Assembly (NCBI GenBank): GCA_034435635.1
Contig: DAOTWY010000027.1
Coordinates: 1-11,086, forward strand
Reading direction: 5' to 3'
Origin: DAOTWY01 sp003696565
Lineage (GTDB): Bacteria; Chloroflexota; Anaerolineae; Aggregatilineales; Phototrophicaceae
Length of the DNA stretch: 11,086 nucleotides
In this document: piece after piece, positions 1-8,700 of the stretch
Numbering within the stretch: position 1 is the stretch's first letter
How the letters are laid out: each line of letters starts with the position of its first letter
Translations under genes and position numbers: made by a program
Notes under the pieces: model-generated
Seen by the model: only the letters and a program-made list of their open reading frames with translations
Told to the model about the DNA's origin: nothing
The model's database searches: none

Positions 1-2897
1 TCTTGTAAATCGGCAACCGAACTATTGAAAAAAGAGAATTCAATAGGTTTAGTGTTAGGTTGAGATGTTAAAGTAAGCAAAGCGAATGTGATCATGCTGC
101 CTACATCAGGGAACAAATTAGCTCGATTATCAAAATGGAAAAAACTAACGAGGCTACGTTTCTCCATCAAGTCATTAAAGAAGTACTTGGTGGTGTCATC
201 GGTGGCAATGCCTGATTGGACGATGATCCCCACGCGCCCATAGCCGTTGATGATATGGCGGGAAGTCTCGGCAAAGATAGTGTAGATGTTGACATCCCCA
301 CGACCACATAAGGGATACCGTCCACTATTGCGTATAAAGTGCGATTCACCTTCTGCTTTGCGCTTGTCATCCAAGAATTCTTGCAATAAATAGGGGGCAC
401 TTTCGGCAAGTTCGACAATCATCTTGCGGCGTGCGGCGGCGTTGGGTGCGCTGGCAATTTCTGGGTCACGTTCAGCAAACCATTCTTTTTCCTGTATTTT
501 GATGCGCTCCCACGGGGGGTTGCCTAAGACAACATCAAAACCACCGTTCCAGCCGGTTTGTTTATTTTCTGCTTGTTGTAAGTCATCAGGTACGGAGAAC
601 ACATCGGGGAAAGCCACATGCCAGTGGAAGAAGCCATAGCGATCGGCAAGTTGCACGATAGTTTTACGGATTTCCTCCAATTCTTTCGCAAAGGGGTTAT
701 CTTCCAAGTGCCGATAGAGCAAGTCGGTGATGGGCGGAACATACCCCTCAGTTCCCTTATCGCCATTCTTTTCCTGAGAGGCCGTAATGGGTTGTTGAAG
801 ACGCTGCGGCTTTTTCTCCCAGACAAAGGCCGCACACCATGCATCCGCGAGTAGGCGCGCCTTGATATATTCGGGGTCATTGGCGAGTTGGGCATATTGC
901 GCTTCTTTACGTTGCACCCCTTCCAACGTGTCATCGGGCATCGCATCCAGTTGGTGCATGGCATCCGTGAGATAGCCATAATTGGTCGCCAATGTATCAC
1001 GCAGGTACAATTGGCCACTTTTCCGCCGCTTGCGTTCTTCTTTATTAGTTCGCCTCACACTAGAAACGAATTTCTTGTCATCACCTTCAATCGGCTTAAA
1101 AGCATCGTCAGGGATACCTTCCGCCATGAGCTTGGGCGTTGTGCCCAGCAAGCTGTTGCCACATTGAATATGATGGTCAAGGAAACTGAGCGGCTTGCCG
1201 GGCTGCATGGACTCTATCCACAAATTGACCTTGCACAGTTCTACCGCCATCGGGTTGATGTCTACGCCATAGATACAATGGCTGATCACATCACGCTTCG
1301 CCTTTTGAACTTCACTTGGAGATGGCTCTTCCTCCCCCGTGCGGATGAACGCCAACGCCTTCGCCATACGGTTAGCGGCGGCAATCAAGAAGTGCCCACT
1401 CCCGCAAGCGGGGTCGCAAATTTTGAGATCAAGAATAGCTTCTTCGCCAGCGCGCATTGCCTCTTTTAATACGGGATCAAGCGCGCTGTCCAGCAAGGCA
1501 TCAATCAGTGAGGTAGGCGTATAATAGCTGCCGGTTGTTTTACGCTCGTTGCCGCCCGCTGTTGCCAGCTCAAAACTTCGCGCCTGTACATTAATCTGTG
1601 GATGTAATTCTAGTAGACTTTCGTAGACACTACCCAGTTCTTCTGGCCCAAGATTCTTGTAATCCACACTGCGATATACTTTGGTGTTATCGTCATAAAC
1701 AAGCGAAAGGGCGCGGATAGCATCTAACAAGCGCTGATTGCTAATCTGGCAATCGATAATATCTTCCACAGCACGCTTGCTGAATAGGAATGAGCCAAGT
1801 GGGACGAGGCCGAGTGCGAATGCGCCCTCCCCCCCGCTCAGCAACTTCATCACCAACCGCAAAGCCTCAAACAAGTCGGCGTGTTTTGTGCCCTTGAAAG
1901 TCTCGGCCATACGGCGCAATCGTCCAGTTGAATAATATTCCAAATACGTGTTACGGGTTGCGTCATCCGCATCAGGACTTAGTAGCAAATCGCGGTCTTC
2001 AGCCACGAATAAGAAGAGCAAGCGATACACCAACCGCAATAATTGGCGGTAGTAATCTTGCCCGCTGAGACTACCATTGCTGAGCTTATCGCGCAGTTGC
2101 GCATTGGCAGGATGCTCTAGGAAGCCGAGACCGAGCGCGGTAATGGCTTCCTCGACACCATTGCGCAATTGGTCAAGCGCACGAGTGCCTTCATCTTTGG
2201 CAACATTCATCCACTTCTCAAGCCAGCAATCTGAGGGGCGCTCGCCCTCAAGGCGCGATTGATGACACAACAGCCACAACAACACAAAATCGCTGTAAAC
2301 TTCGCCTTCCATCATGGCTTGGAGGTCGAATTCAACATATGCTTGCCGTGTGAGCGTTAAATTGTCGCGCAAAATTCGCAGTTTATAACCATTACTCAAA
2401 AAGCCCCAGAGATGATCGTCACTACGGTTAAGGAAAGTTTGTACGAGGCTGTGTGGGCTCATAGAAGAAGCCCCCGCAACGCCTTGCGTGCGCTTGTCCA
2501 GTTCTAGCTTATAACTGATTAAGTGAATCGGCACATGCTCCCAAGCATGGCTAATCGGGTAGGATTTGCCATCAATCACAAAAGCGCGAGACGTTTGTAA
2601 ACGCCCGTAGTCCAACTCACGAAATAAAGGCAACAGCCAGCGCTCACGGGTAATGGTGGTGCCCAGATCATCTACGGGTAGGCGTTCCTGCGCGTTTTTG
2701 AAATTTGCCCATGCGCCTTGTAGGACATTCCATGAGCGGTTAATGACTTCGTTCAGTTTCTCATTGCTGAGGCGATTGTAGCTCTGCGGTGTTAAACCGT
2801 CGATGTTCGCGCCTTCACGGATGCGCTGAAGCAAATCAGGCGGCAATAATGCGCCTTCAGTACGAATAGTTGTGAAGAAGTTGGTTAACTTTGCCAT
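1..2897 (-). CDS. Eco57I/PglX-like N6-adenine DNA methyltransferase, DISARM-type island, 3' end cut by window edge
   Basis: The reading frame runs without a stop from ATG at 2897 to the left window edge, giving at least 965 residues (begins MAKLTNFFTTIRTEGALLPP). It is a class I SAM-dependent amino-methyltransferase, expected to methylate adenine N6 in DNA. Visible motifs: TGSYYTPT at residues 455-462 (motif X-like), DPACGSG at 495-501 (motif I, SAM binding), GVDINP with the acidic residue near 546 (motif II), and the catalytic NPPW at 793-796 (motif IV). The roughly 450-residue N-terminal helical region and the roughly 290 residues between motifs I and IV are typical of large Eco57I, type IIG and BREX PglX-like enzymes. 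No PD-(D/E)XK nuclease signature stands out in the N-terminus, so it looks like a methylase only. The target-recognition region would lie mostly beyond the window. It starts 3 bases after the SNF2 gene stop, and its likely role is self-DNA marking. Which named family (DrmMI, Hma methylase, PglX) it joins is unresolved. Confidence 0.9.
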   Translation of the reverse strand, partial: MAKLTNFFTTIRTEGALLPPDLLQRIREGANIDGLTPQSYNRLSNEKLNEVINRSWNVLQGAWANFKNAQERLPVDDLGTTITRERWLLPLFRELDYGRLQTSRAFVIDGKSYPISHAWEHVPIHLISYKLELDKRTQGVAGASSMSPHSLVQTFLNRSDDHLWGFLSNGYKLRILRDNLTLTRQAYVEFDLQAMMEGEVYSDFVLLWLLCHQSRLEGERPSDCWLEKWMNVAKDEGTRALDQLRNGVEEAITALGLGFLEHPANAQLRDKLSNGSLSGQDYYRQLLRLVYRLLFLFVAEDRDLLLSPDADDATRNTYLEYYSTGRLRRMAETFKGTKHADLFEALRLVMKLLSGGEGAFALGLVPLGSFLFSKRAVEDIIDCQISNQRLLDAIRALSLVYDDNTKVYRSVDYKNLGPEELGSVYESLLELHPQINVQARSFELATAGGNERKTTGSYYTPTSLIDALLDSALDPVLKEAMRAGEEAILDLKICDPACGSGHFLIAAANRMAKALAFIRTGEEEPSPSEVQKAKRDVISHCIYGVDINPMAVELCKVNLWIESMQPGKPLSFLDHHIQCGNSLLGTTPKLMAEGIPDDAFKPIEGDDKKFVSSVRRTNKEERKRRKSGQLYLRDTLATNYGYLTDAMHQLDAMPDDTLEGVQRKEAQYAQLANDPEYIKARLLADAWCAAFVWEKKPQRLQQPITASQEKNGDKGTEGYVPPITDLLYRHLEDNPFAKELEEIRKTIVQLADRYGFFHWHVAFPDVFSVPDDLQQAENKQTGWNGGFDVVLGNPPWERIKIQEKEWFAERDPEIASAPNAAARRKMIVELAESAPYLLQEFLDDKRKAEGESHFIRNSGRYPLCGRGDVNIYTIFAETSRHIINGYGRVGIIVQSGIATDDTTKYFFNDLMEKRSLVSFFHFDNRANLFPDVGSMITFALLTLTSQPNTKPIEFSFFNSSVADLQ

Positions 2898-2900
2898 CAA

Positions 2901-5753
2901 TTATCTCCCCCCAATTACAGGTAAGAATACATAAATACCAAGTACATCAGGCGGTAGTTGCGCTTCCACTCTATGTTGCGGTCGACGGTCTCCACGCTGA
3001 TAAGCTGCCTCTCTCACCCGTATATGTGCTTCAAGTAATTCTTCACCACGTTTTTGGGCAATTTCGTTAAGATAAGGCTTAAGAGCATCAAAGTCTTGCA
3101 CCACACGCGCCACAAATTCGGCCGCATCTTGTGGGCGAATATTCTCCTCTGGCTCTGCCAACAATAATTGGTCGGCCTCTTCAGTTGTTAACCACTCGGC
3201 TTTATCGGGTGCCCCCCTAAAAGCCAAAGTCAAGCTGTCTTCTGCAAGCAGCTGACGTTCTTCGTCTTGTGTTTTGGTGATGATGTGATAGCGAAGGCGC
3301 ACCAGCAATAAGGTCGTTCGACGTTGTACTGCTCTTGTGCGAATAGCTCCTGCTCGCCGTGCACGCAGACGGTCATCTTCAGAATCAATACTGTCTAGCG
3401 CTGTGTTCATCACATAAGCTGCCAATGACTCAACGAGAGGGTGTGTACGTGTTAGATAAAGTTGCCCCTCTTTTACGGGCAGCTCAAAACGTGCTGTAAA
3501 CTGTGTTTTGCCGACCATATCCTGCAAACCGCGCGGGGTTTCGGTCAGATCGAAAGTAATTATTTCTCCTTGAGCTGATGAGGATGGGCTTACAACGCCG
3601 CCATGCATCCGCACTGCATCCTTCATAAAGGCTGCCACGTCAACCCCAGCCCCCACCGCGTTGCGGGCTGCATTCAATTCCCGTTGAACCTCATCAACAT
3701 GGATCGACCGCTGTGCAAACATCGTCCGTGAACGCTTTTCGCGGTCTGCGACTGCTTCCCACTGCAGATCGAGTTGTCGCTGATATGGTCTTATGTGCTC
3801 CTCAAATCCGGGCAGCGTTTTTTGAGAAAAACTGGCATTTTCGCGCAATAACAGTCCCTCAAAAATTGCCTCGATCACCTCTTCACTGCTAATGGGTACG
3901 GGCACAGAAATGCCAAGAGAATCACGAATCGTCTTGTGTTTTCTCAATAAAACATTCAGCACGATGCCATCAATCTTGTTATCAACCCCATAATAGGTCA
4001 CCACTTTCACACGCTCACTGGCTTGACCGTAACGGTCGACACGCCCCTCACGTTGTTCATGGCGCGTTGGGTTCCAAGATAGATCATAGTGAATAACAGC
4101 ATCAAAGCCTTGTTGCAGGTTAATACCTTCACTCAGGCAGTCTGTGCACACCAGCACACGTTTAGGAGCTTCAATAAGCTGAGCCACACGTTCTTCACGT
4201 TCAGCTGGTGGCAACAAGCCCGTTACCCCAGCCACTTCAACGCCACGTGTTGCACCACGTAAAGCCTCCGTAAGATATTCTACGGTGGGAATAAAACGGC
4301 AGAACACAATCGGGTTATAACCATCTCGCACAAGTTCTTTAACAAGGTCAATTAGCCCCGCCAATTTATTATCTGCGTCCCCTTTTAATGATTCTGCCGC
4401 GCGTGCCATATCCAGCAATCGTCGTTGGTGATTTTTCTCATCACTTGCAAATTCACCAATCTGACTGCCGGGAATAACATCAATGCCCTCAGCGGCCTCA
4501 TCATTCATCAAGTCAAGAACTGTGCGTCGTCCAATATCATCAACATCATCTTCTGTCTCGGCTTCAGTTGTGGCGGCGCGGCTACGTAGGGTTGCGGCTG
4601 CGGCGGCGGGGCTGGACGCTAATGAACGTAGGAGTGCAAGGGCTGACCACCAACGCACCCGCTGACGATAGCCCTCATCCTTCTGTGAGACCGTTTCACG
4701 GGCATAATTCAAAACACGGTCAAACAGTCGCTTGTACTCATCGGATAGCTTATACGTCCGTTCCTCAGGGACACGCTCAGGAAAAGGTGTGAGGGAATCC
4801 ATGTAATCGCGAATATCCCCACGCCGACGTTGTACAAAATAGCGAGCCAATTCTCGACGAAGTGGTTCGTTTTCTTTCCCTGTCAGGTCATCAGGAAAAT
4901 CATTGAATTCGGGCTTCAACAAAGCGAGCAAAGAACGGAAGGCTTCTTCTTTACCACTATGAGGTGTTGCGGTCACTAGTAACAAATGGCGTTCTGGTTT
5001 TTCTGCTAATTGAGCCACTAACTCATAACGCTGATGCTTCCCACCGCGTTGATCTGTTGTATGGGCAACAGTATGAGCCTCATCAATAATAATAAAGTCT
5101 GGGGCAGCTCGCAGAAAATCATCACGTCGCCGCTCTGACTTAATAAAATCGGTGGACACAACAGTGAAAGGATAACGCTCAAACAGTGACTCGCCCATTC
5201 GCAAATGTCGCTCTAGTCGTGTTGCCGTACTTGATAAGACTAGCTCCGCATCGATATAAAATTTCTGACGAAGCTCATGATGCCATTGTTCTGCTAGCTG
5301 GGGTGGACACAAGACTGCCATACGAGTTATCTCACCACGATCTAGCAATTCACGGGCAATCAGTAGTGCCTCAATTGTTTTACCAATACCAACATCATCA
5401 GCAATCAATAATCGCACAGGGTCTTGTTTTAGTGCCATCAAAAGAGGGACAAGTTGATAAGGTCTTGGTTCAACATTGATTTTTGCAAATGAACGAAATG
5501 GCCCCGCACTAGATCGAAATCCAAGACGAACCGCCGCACGTAACAAACGCGCGGAGCGGTAATCTCCGATCTGATGTGGATCAGGTAAAGCAAAAGTCGC
5601 GGGTTCAATATGTTCAAGATGCGTCAAGATCGCAGTGACTTCATCTTCTGTGCCCCCTAATGGACGGAGACGGATTAACTCATTGGTAGATTCTGGTAAC
5701 ACAACCCATTCACGTCCACGAACTTTAACGAGTGCACCAACAGTAAAATTCAC
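2901..5753 (-). CDS. drmD: SNF2/HepA-type DNA-dependent ATPase, DrmD-like
   Basis: This 950-residue superfamily 2 ATPase should translocate on double-stranded DNA or remodel protein-DNA complexes rather than unwind strands. All core motifs are present: RPYQ 97-100, Walker A DVGIGKT 120-126, motif Ia VLCPPQLAEQW 147-157, DEAH 224-227, TATPHS 261-266, motif IV IVFCRF 482-487, motif V CTDCLSEGINLQ about 536-547, and motif VI HEQREGRVDRYGQ 565-577 with the arginine finger region at R571/R574. A low-complexity Ala-rich then acidic linker (about 381-407) sits between the two RecA lobes. The roughly 370-residue C-terminal part is charged, partly helical and not recognised. The start is GTG at 5753, overlapping the TGA of the helicase gene and preceded by GGAGGTGAA. 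The RPYQLVPLLMALKQDPVRLL-type lead-in and overall length match my memory of the DISARM SNF2 protein DrmD; housekeeping RapA is the main alternative and is disfavoured by the neighbours. Confidence 0.88.
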   Translation of the reverse strand: MNFTVGALVKVRGREWVVLPESTNELIRLRPLGGTEDEVTAILTHLEHIEPATFALPDPHQIGDYRSARLLRAAVRLGFRSSAGPFRSFAKINVEPRPYQLVPLLMALKQDPVRLLIADDVGIGKTIEALLIARELLDRGEITRMAVLCPPQLAEQWHHELRQKFYIDAELVLSSTATRLERHLRMGESLFERYPFTVVSTDFIKSERRRDDFLRAAPDFIIIDEAHTVAHTTDQRGGKHQRYELVAQLAEKPERHLLLVTATPHSGKEEAFRSLLALLKPEFNDFPDDLTGKENEPLRRELARYFVQRRRGDIRDYMDSLTPFPERVPEERTYKLSDEYKRLFDRVLNYARETVSQKDEGYRQRVRWWSALALLRSLASSPAAAAATLRSRAATTEAETEDDVDDIGRRTVLDLMNDEAAEGIDVIPGSQIGEFASDEKNHQRRLLDMARAAESLKGDADNKLAGLIDLVKELVRDGYNPIVFCRFIPTVEYLTEALRGATRGVEVAGVTGLLPPAEREERVAQLIEAPKRVLVCTDCLSEGINLQQGFDAVIHYDLSWNPTRHEQREGRVDRYGQASERVKVVTYYGVDNKIDGIVLNVLLRKHKTIRDSLGISVPVPISSEEVIEAIFEGLLLRENASFSQKTLPGFEEHIRPYQRQLDLQWEAVADREKRSRTMFAQRSIHVDEVQRELNAARNAVGAGVDVAAFMKDAVRMHGGVVSPSSSAQGEIITFDLTETPRGLQDMVGKTQFTARFELPVKEGQLYLTRTHPLVESLAAYVMNTALDSIDSEDDRLRARRAGAIRTRAVQRRTTLLLVRLRYHIITKTQDEERQLLAEDSLTLAFRGAPDKAEWLTTEEADQLLLAEPEENIRPQDAAEFVARVVQDFDALKPYLNEIAQKRGEELLEAHIRVREAAYQRGDRRPQHRVEAQLPPDVLGIYVFLPVIGGR
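2904..2912 (-). promoter_or_regulatory. Ribosome binding site of the methyltransferase gene
   Basis: The minus strand reads GGGGGGAGA here, with the GGAG core (2905-2908) 7 bases before the ATG at 2897. The site lies inside the last codons of the SNF2 gene (residues VIGGR). This supports the chosen methyltransferase start and suggests translation is coupled to the gene in front. Confidence 0.65.
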
Positions 5754-8700
5754 GCTTCACCTCCAAACACATGTTTATTTTTCTCAAAAATAGCATCCCA
5801 GTCATCACGATAACCAAAACGAATGACGCGATAGCCGTAATCTTCCATACACTCGCTTCGTTGCTGATCTCGTGCATACCGATTGGGGTAATCATGATGA
5901 GAGCCATCAATGTAAATGGCCGCATATACCCCTCTGCTGTTATAAACGAAATCTGGGCGAGTCTGGCATTCTTCAATATAAACTTGTGCAGCATCCGGTA
6001 AACGCAGACCTAAACTATATACTTTTCTCAACCAATCTCGCTCTAGTTCAGATTCACACGAACTTATAAGTTTTGTGAGATGATCATCACGGGTGGAATG
6101 AGCGGGGCTAGTCTGCACATTTGCACGAGTTAAATCCATCAACCATTTATAGATGCTCGTGCGATCTAAAATAGCATGTTCGCGTTGATTTCTATAACTC
6201 AATAAACAATCGTAGCAAGCAGCTTCACAATCTTCATTTGAATGTGGTGCCCGACGCGAATCTTCGCCCGTTTTCGGGTTGAAATGGCAAATCTCTAGAG
6301 CTTGTTCCGCGACACGACGAAGCATCTGTGCATTATCCACTAAGCGATGTAAGACACCTGCGCCACCTTCAGAGGCTTCATAGAAAAGCAATATCCGACG
6401 ATTGTCTTCATTGGGCAGCGGTTCAGCAGCCAGTTCATTATCTTCAAGTTGAAAAACAGTTTCAATTGCCCGCTTCATAGCCGCTTGCAAAGATGCCATC
6501 TCTTTAAGTTCGATCTCAACAAATGGCTCAAACAATAAACAATTACGGCTATCTTCAACATAAGGAATGACGCGCCGCGTCCGTTCCGACATGGGATCGT
6601 CGGGATCATCCTCGTTTTGCTCGTTTTTCTTCCAATAGCCACGCTCAATATCCAATACAAAACCATATTGATGCTTATTTTTGCGTCTTGCCCACCCAAG
6701 ATTAATGCGCCATAGCGTTGCCGTTTGCGCATAAGTAAGCCGCGCAATATTCTGTCCATCGACCTGAACAATGGCACTCTGTACATTCATTGTGCCATCT
6801 CGTTCGCTAAAACGTACCCCAGTACGAATTTCATAGCCTAAACGCAAGCGTTCTTCCTCATCTGCATTAATACGATCTCGTCGCCGTGTCACTACATTTT
6901 GCAAGCGCAATAAAGGTTGAGGAAGAGGTGGATCCAACGGCTTTCGACAGCGTTCGCATAAATCAAAGTTCGCATCAGATTTTATTGGATGAACATAACC
7001 ACAGTGACCACAGCGTTTAATTTGCGTAGTTAGCGGACCGTCCTCATCTTCAATGACGGGCATAATGACCTGATTAATAACATAGCGCGAACCTTCATGA
7101 TAGATAATCGCACGTGGGCCAAACTCTGAAATTGCTATAAAACGAGGACGCGATAAGAAATTGTCGCGCTGATTTGCTCGTCGCGCTGGGATGAATGCAG
7201 ACAAAGGCAAGCGTGGAAAACTATAACCGGGCAAAAAGCCTTCAGTAGCAAAGTAACGATAGCTGTAAAAATCAGATTGCGCTAGACTGCTGACATCAGT
7301 GAGCAAGTCAATTTGTGATAAGGCTTCTCGACGAAGGCGATCTGCTTGGCGCTTATCTGTCTCTGAACGAGTTGGGTCACGCCGAATATCCTCTTGTGTT
7401 TTTGCCTGTTTCAGGGCTGACCAGTACAATTCACGCCAACGTGTGCAGGCTTGGTCAAAAGCGTGAGCAACATTCTGTATCGTTAAATTAAGTAAATCTT
7501 CAGCATCGGTATCATCTAGTTCAGGAATTGTTTGTAAAACTTGGGCAGCGCGCTGACGCGCAGCTTGTCGAGCGGTTGTTGCTTCGATATGTTGTCGAAT
7601 CTCCGGCAACAGCTCTAATGAAGGTGGATCACCATTCATATCAAGAATTTCTTTTAAGGTGTCCTTCAAATCTACACCAGTTTCAGCTAACCAAATGGCA
7701 TGAATATGTGCCCGCAACAAGTCTTTGTTAGTTAAATCTAATCGTGGTGGCGCAACAGCTCCGACAACCATCCGTTCTGGACGTTTGAAGAAATATTGGT
7801 CATGTGGGCTGCCACTAGAACAATAGGTGAACACTAATGCAGGTTGCCCACTTCGTCCAGCGCGTCCACTCCGTTGGGCATAGTTTGCAGGTGTCGGTGG
7901 CACATTACGCATGTTGACCACGTTCAACTCAGCAATATCAACACCCAACTCCATTGTCGGCGAACAATATAAAATGGGGAGTTCCCCTTTTCTGAACAGC
8001 TGTTCGCGCTTTTCACGTTCTTCATAAGGAACTTGCGCCGTATGTTCATGTGCTTCCAAACCAACCAACGAACTTGCAATATCCCGATAAAATTTAACAA
8101 AGAACGGATTTGGACGACCACCTTCTTCTGATTCATTGGGAACACGAATCGGGTCATGAAAAGCACGTTTACCTTCCCCAGCCAACCAACGCATCGCTGC
8201 TGCAACCAACTGATAACCGGGCACATCATCATCGGAAGATGGCTCACGTACTACTTCAACAAGCCCCGCAACACAAAGCCCTTCCAATAGCTGGCGAATG
8301 ATAAGCTGTGTATCATCTAATCCCAACCTTCCATGAGTTTCATTATATTCAGCCAAAGTGTTTGAACGACGCAGATAAATGCCAAAGCCGCCTCGTGCAG
8401 AAACATAAGTATAATTACCACGACCATACTCCCCAGCTGAAGATCGAGGAATCAGAACAGAGGCATACTCCATACGTTCATCTTCATCAATCGCCCAAGG
8501 ATCAATGAGACGTTGACTGCTGAGTTGCTGAATGCGTTCTTGATATTTGCTATCTAAATAATCTACTTTGATGGCGAGTTCACGACGCATATAATCCAAT
8601 AAGGTGCGTGCGATCTTCATGCGCGTTTGAGGAGAAGCGTTTGCTAGTGCTGGATGACACTTTTCCCAGACATCTTCAGCTTTGCATACAGTGTCCAGAT

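Noticed and set aside
524..1018. Minus-strand open frame of 164 codons
   Set aside because: It overlaps the methyltransferase gene in another frame. The frame carrying the NPPW motif passes straight through this stretch, so this one is spurious.
888..1469. Plus-strand open frame of 193 codons
   Set aside because: It is antisense to the methyltransferase motif I region, with no domain character and no promoter or ribosome binding site.
2907..2912. Run of six G (coding strand) as a phase-variable tract at the SNF2/methyltransferase junction
   Set aside because: Six bases is short for contingency slippage; the run is better explained as part of the methyltransferase ribosome binding site and the GGR codons.
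4568..4620. GGC/GCG-rich repetitive stretch as a repeat element
   Set aside because: It encodes the Ala-rich linker (residues about 381-395) of the SNF2 protein, so it is ordinary low-complexity coding sequence.
2901..5753. SNF2 protein as housekeeping RapA (RNA polymerase recycling ATPase)
   Set aside because: The operon context with a DUF1998 helicase and a methyltransferase, and the DrmD-like lead-in to Walker A, fit a defence protein better.
5725..5994. Minus-strand open frame of 89 codons overlapping the end of the helicase gene
   Set aside because: It lies out of frame within strong helicase coding sequence with no ribosome binding site or recognisable domain; it is a shadow.
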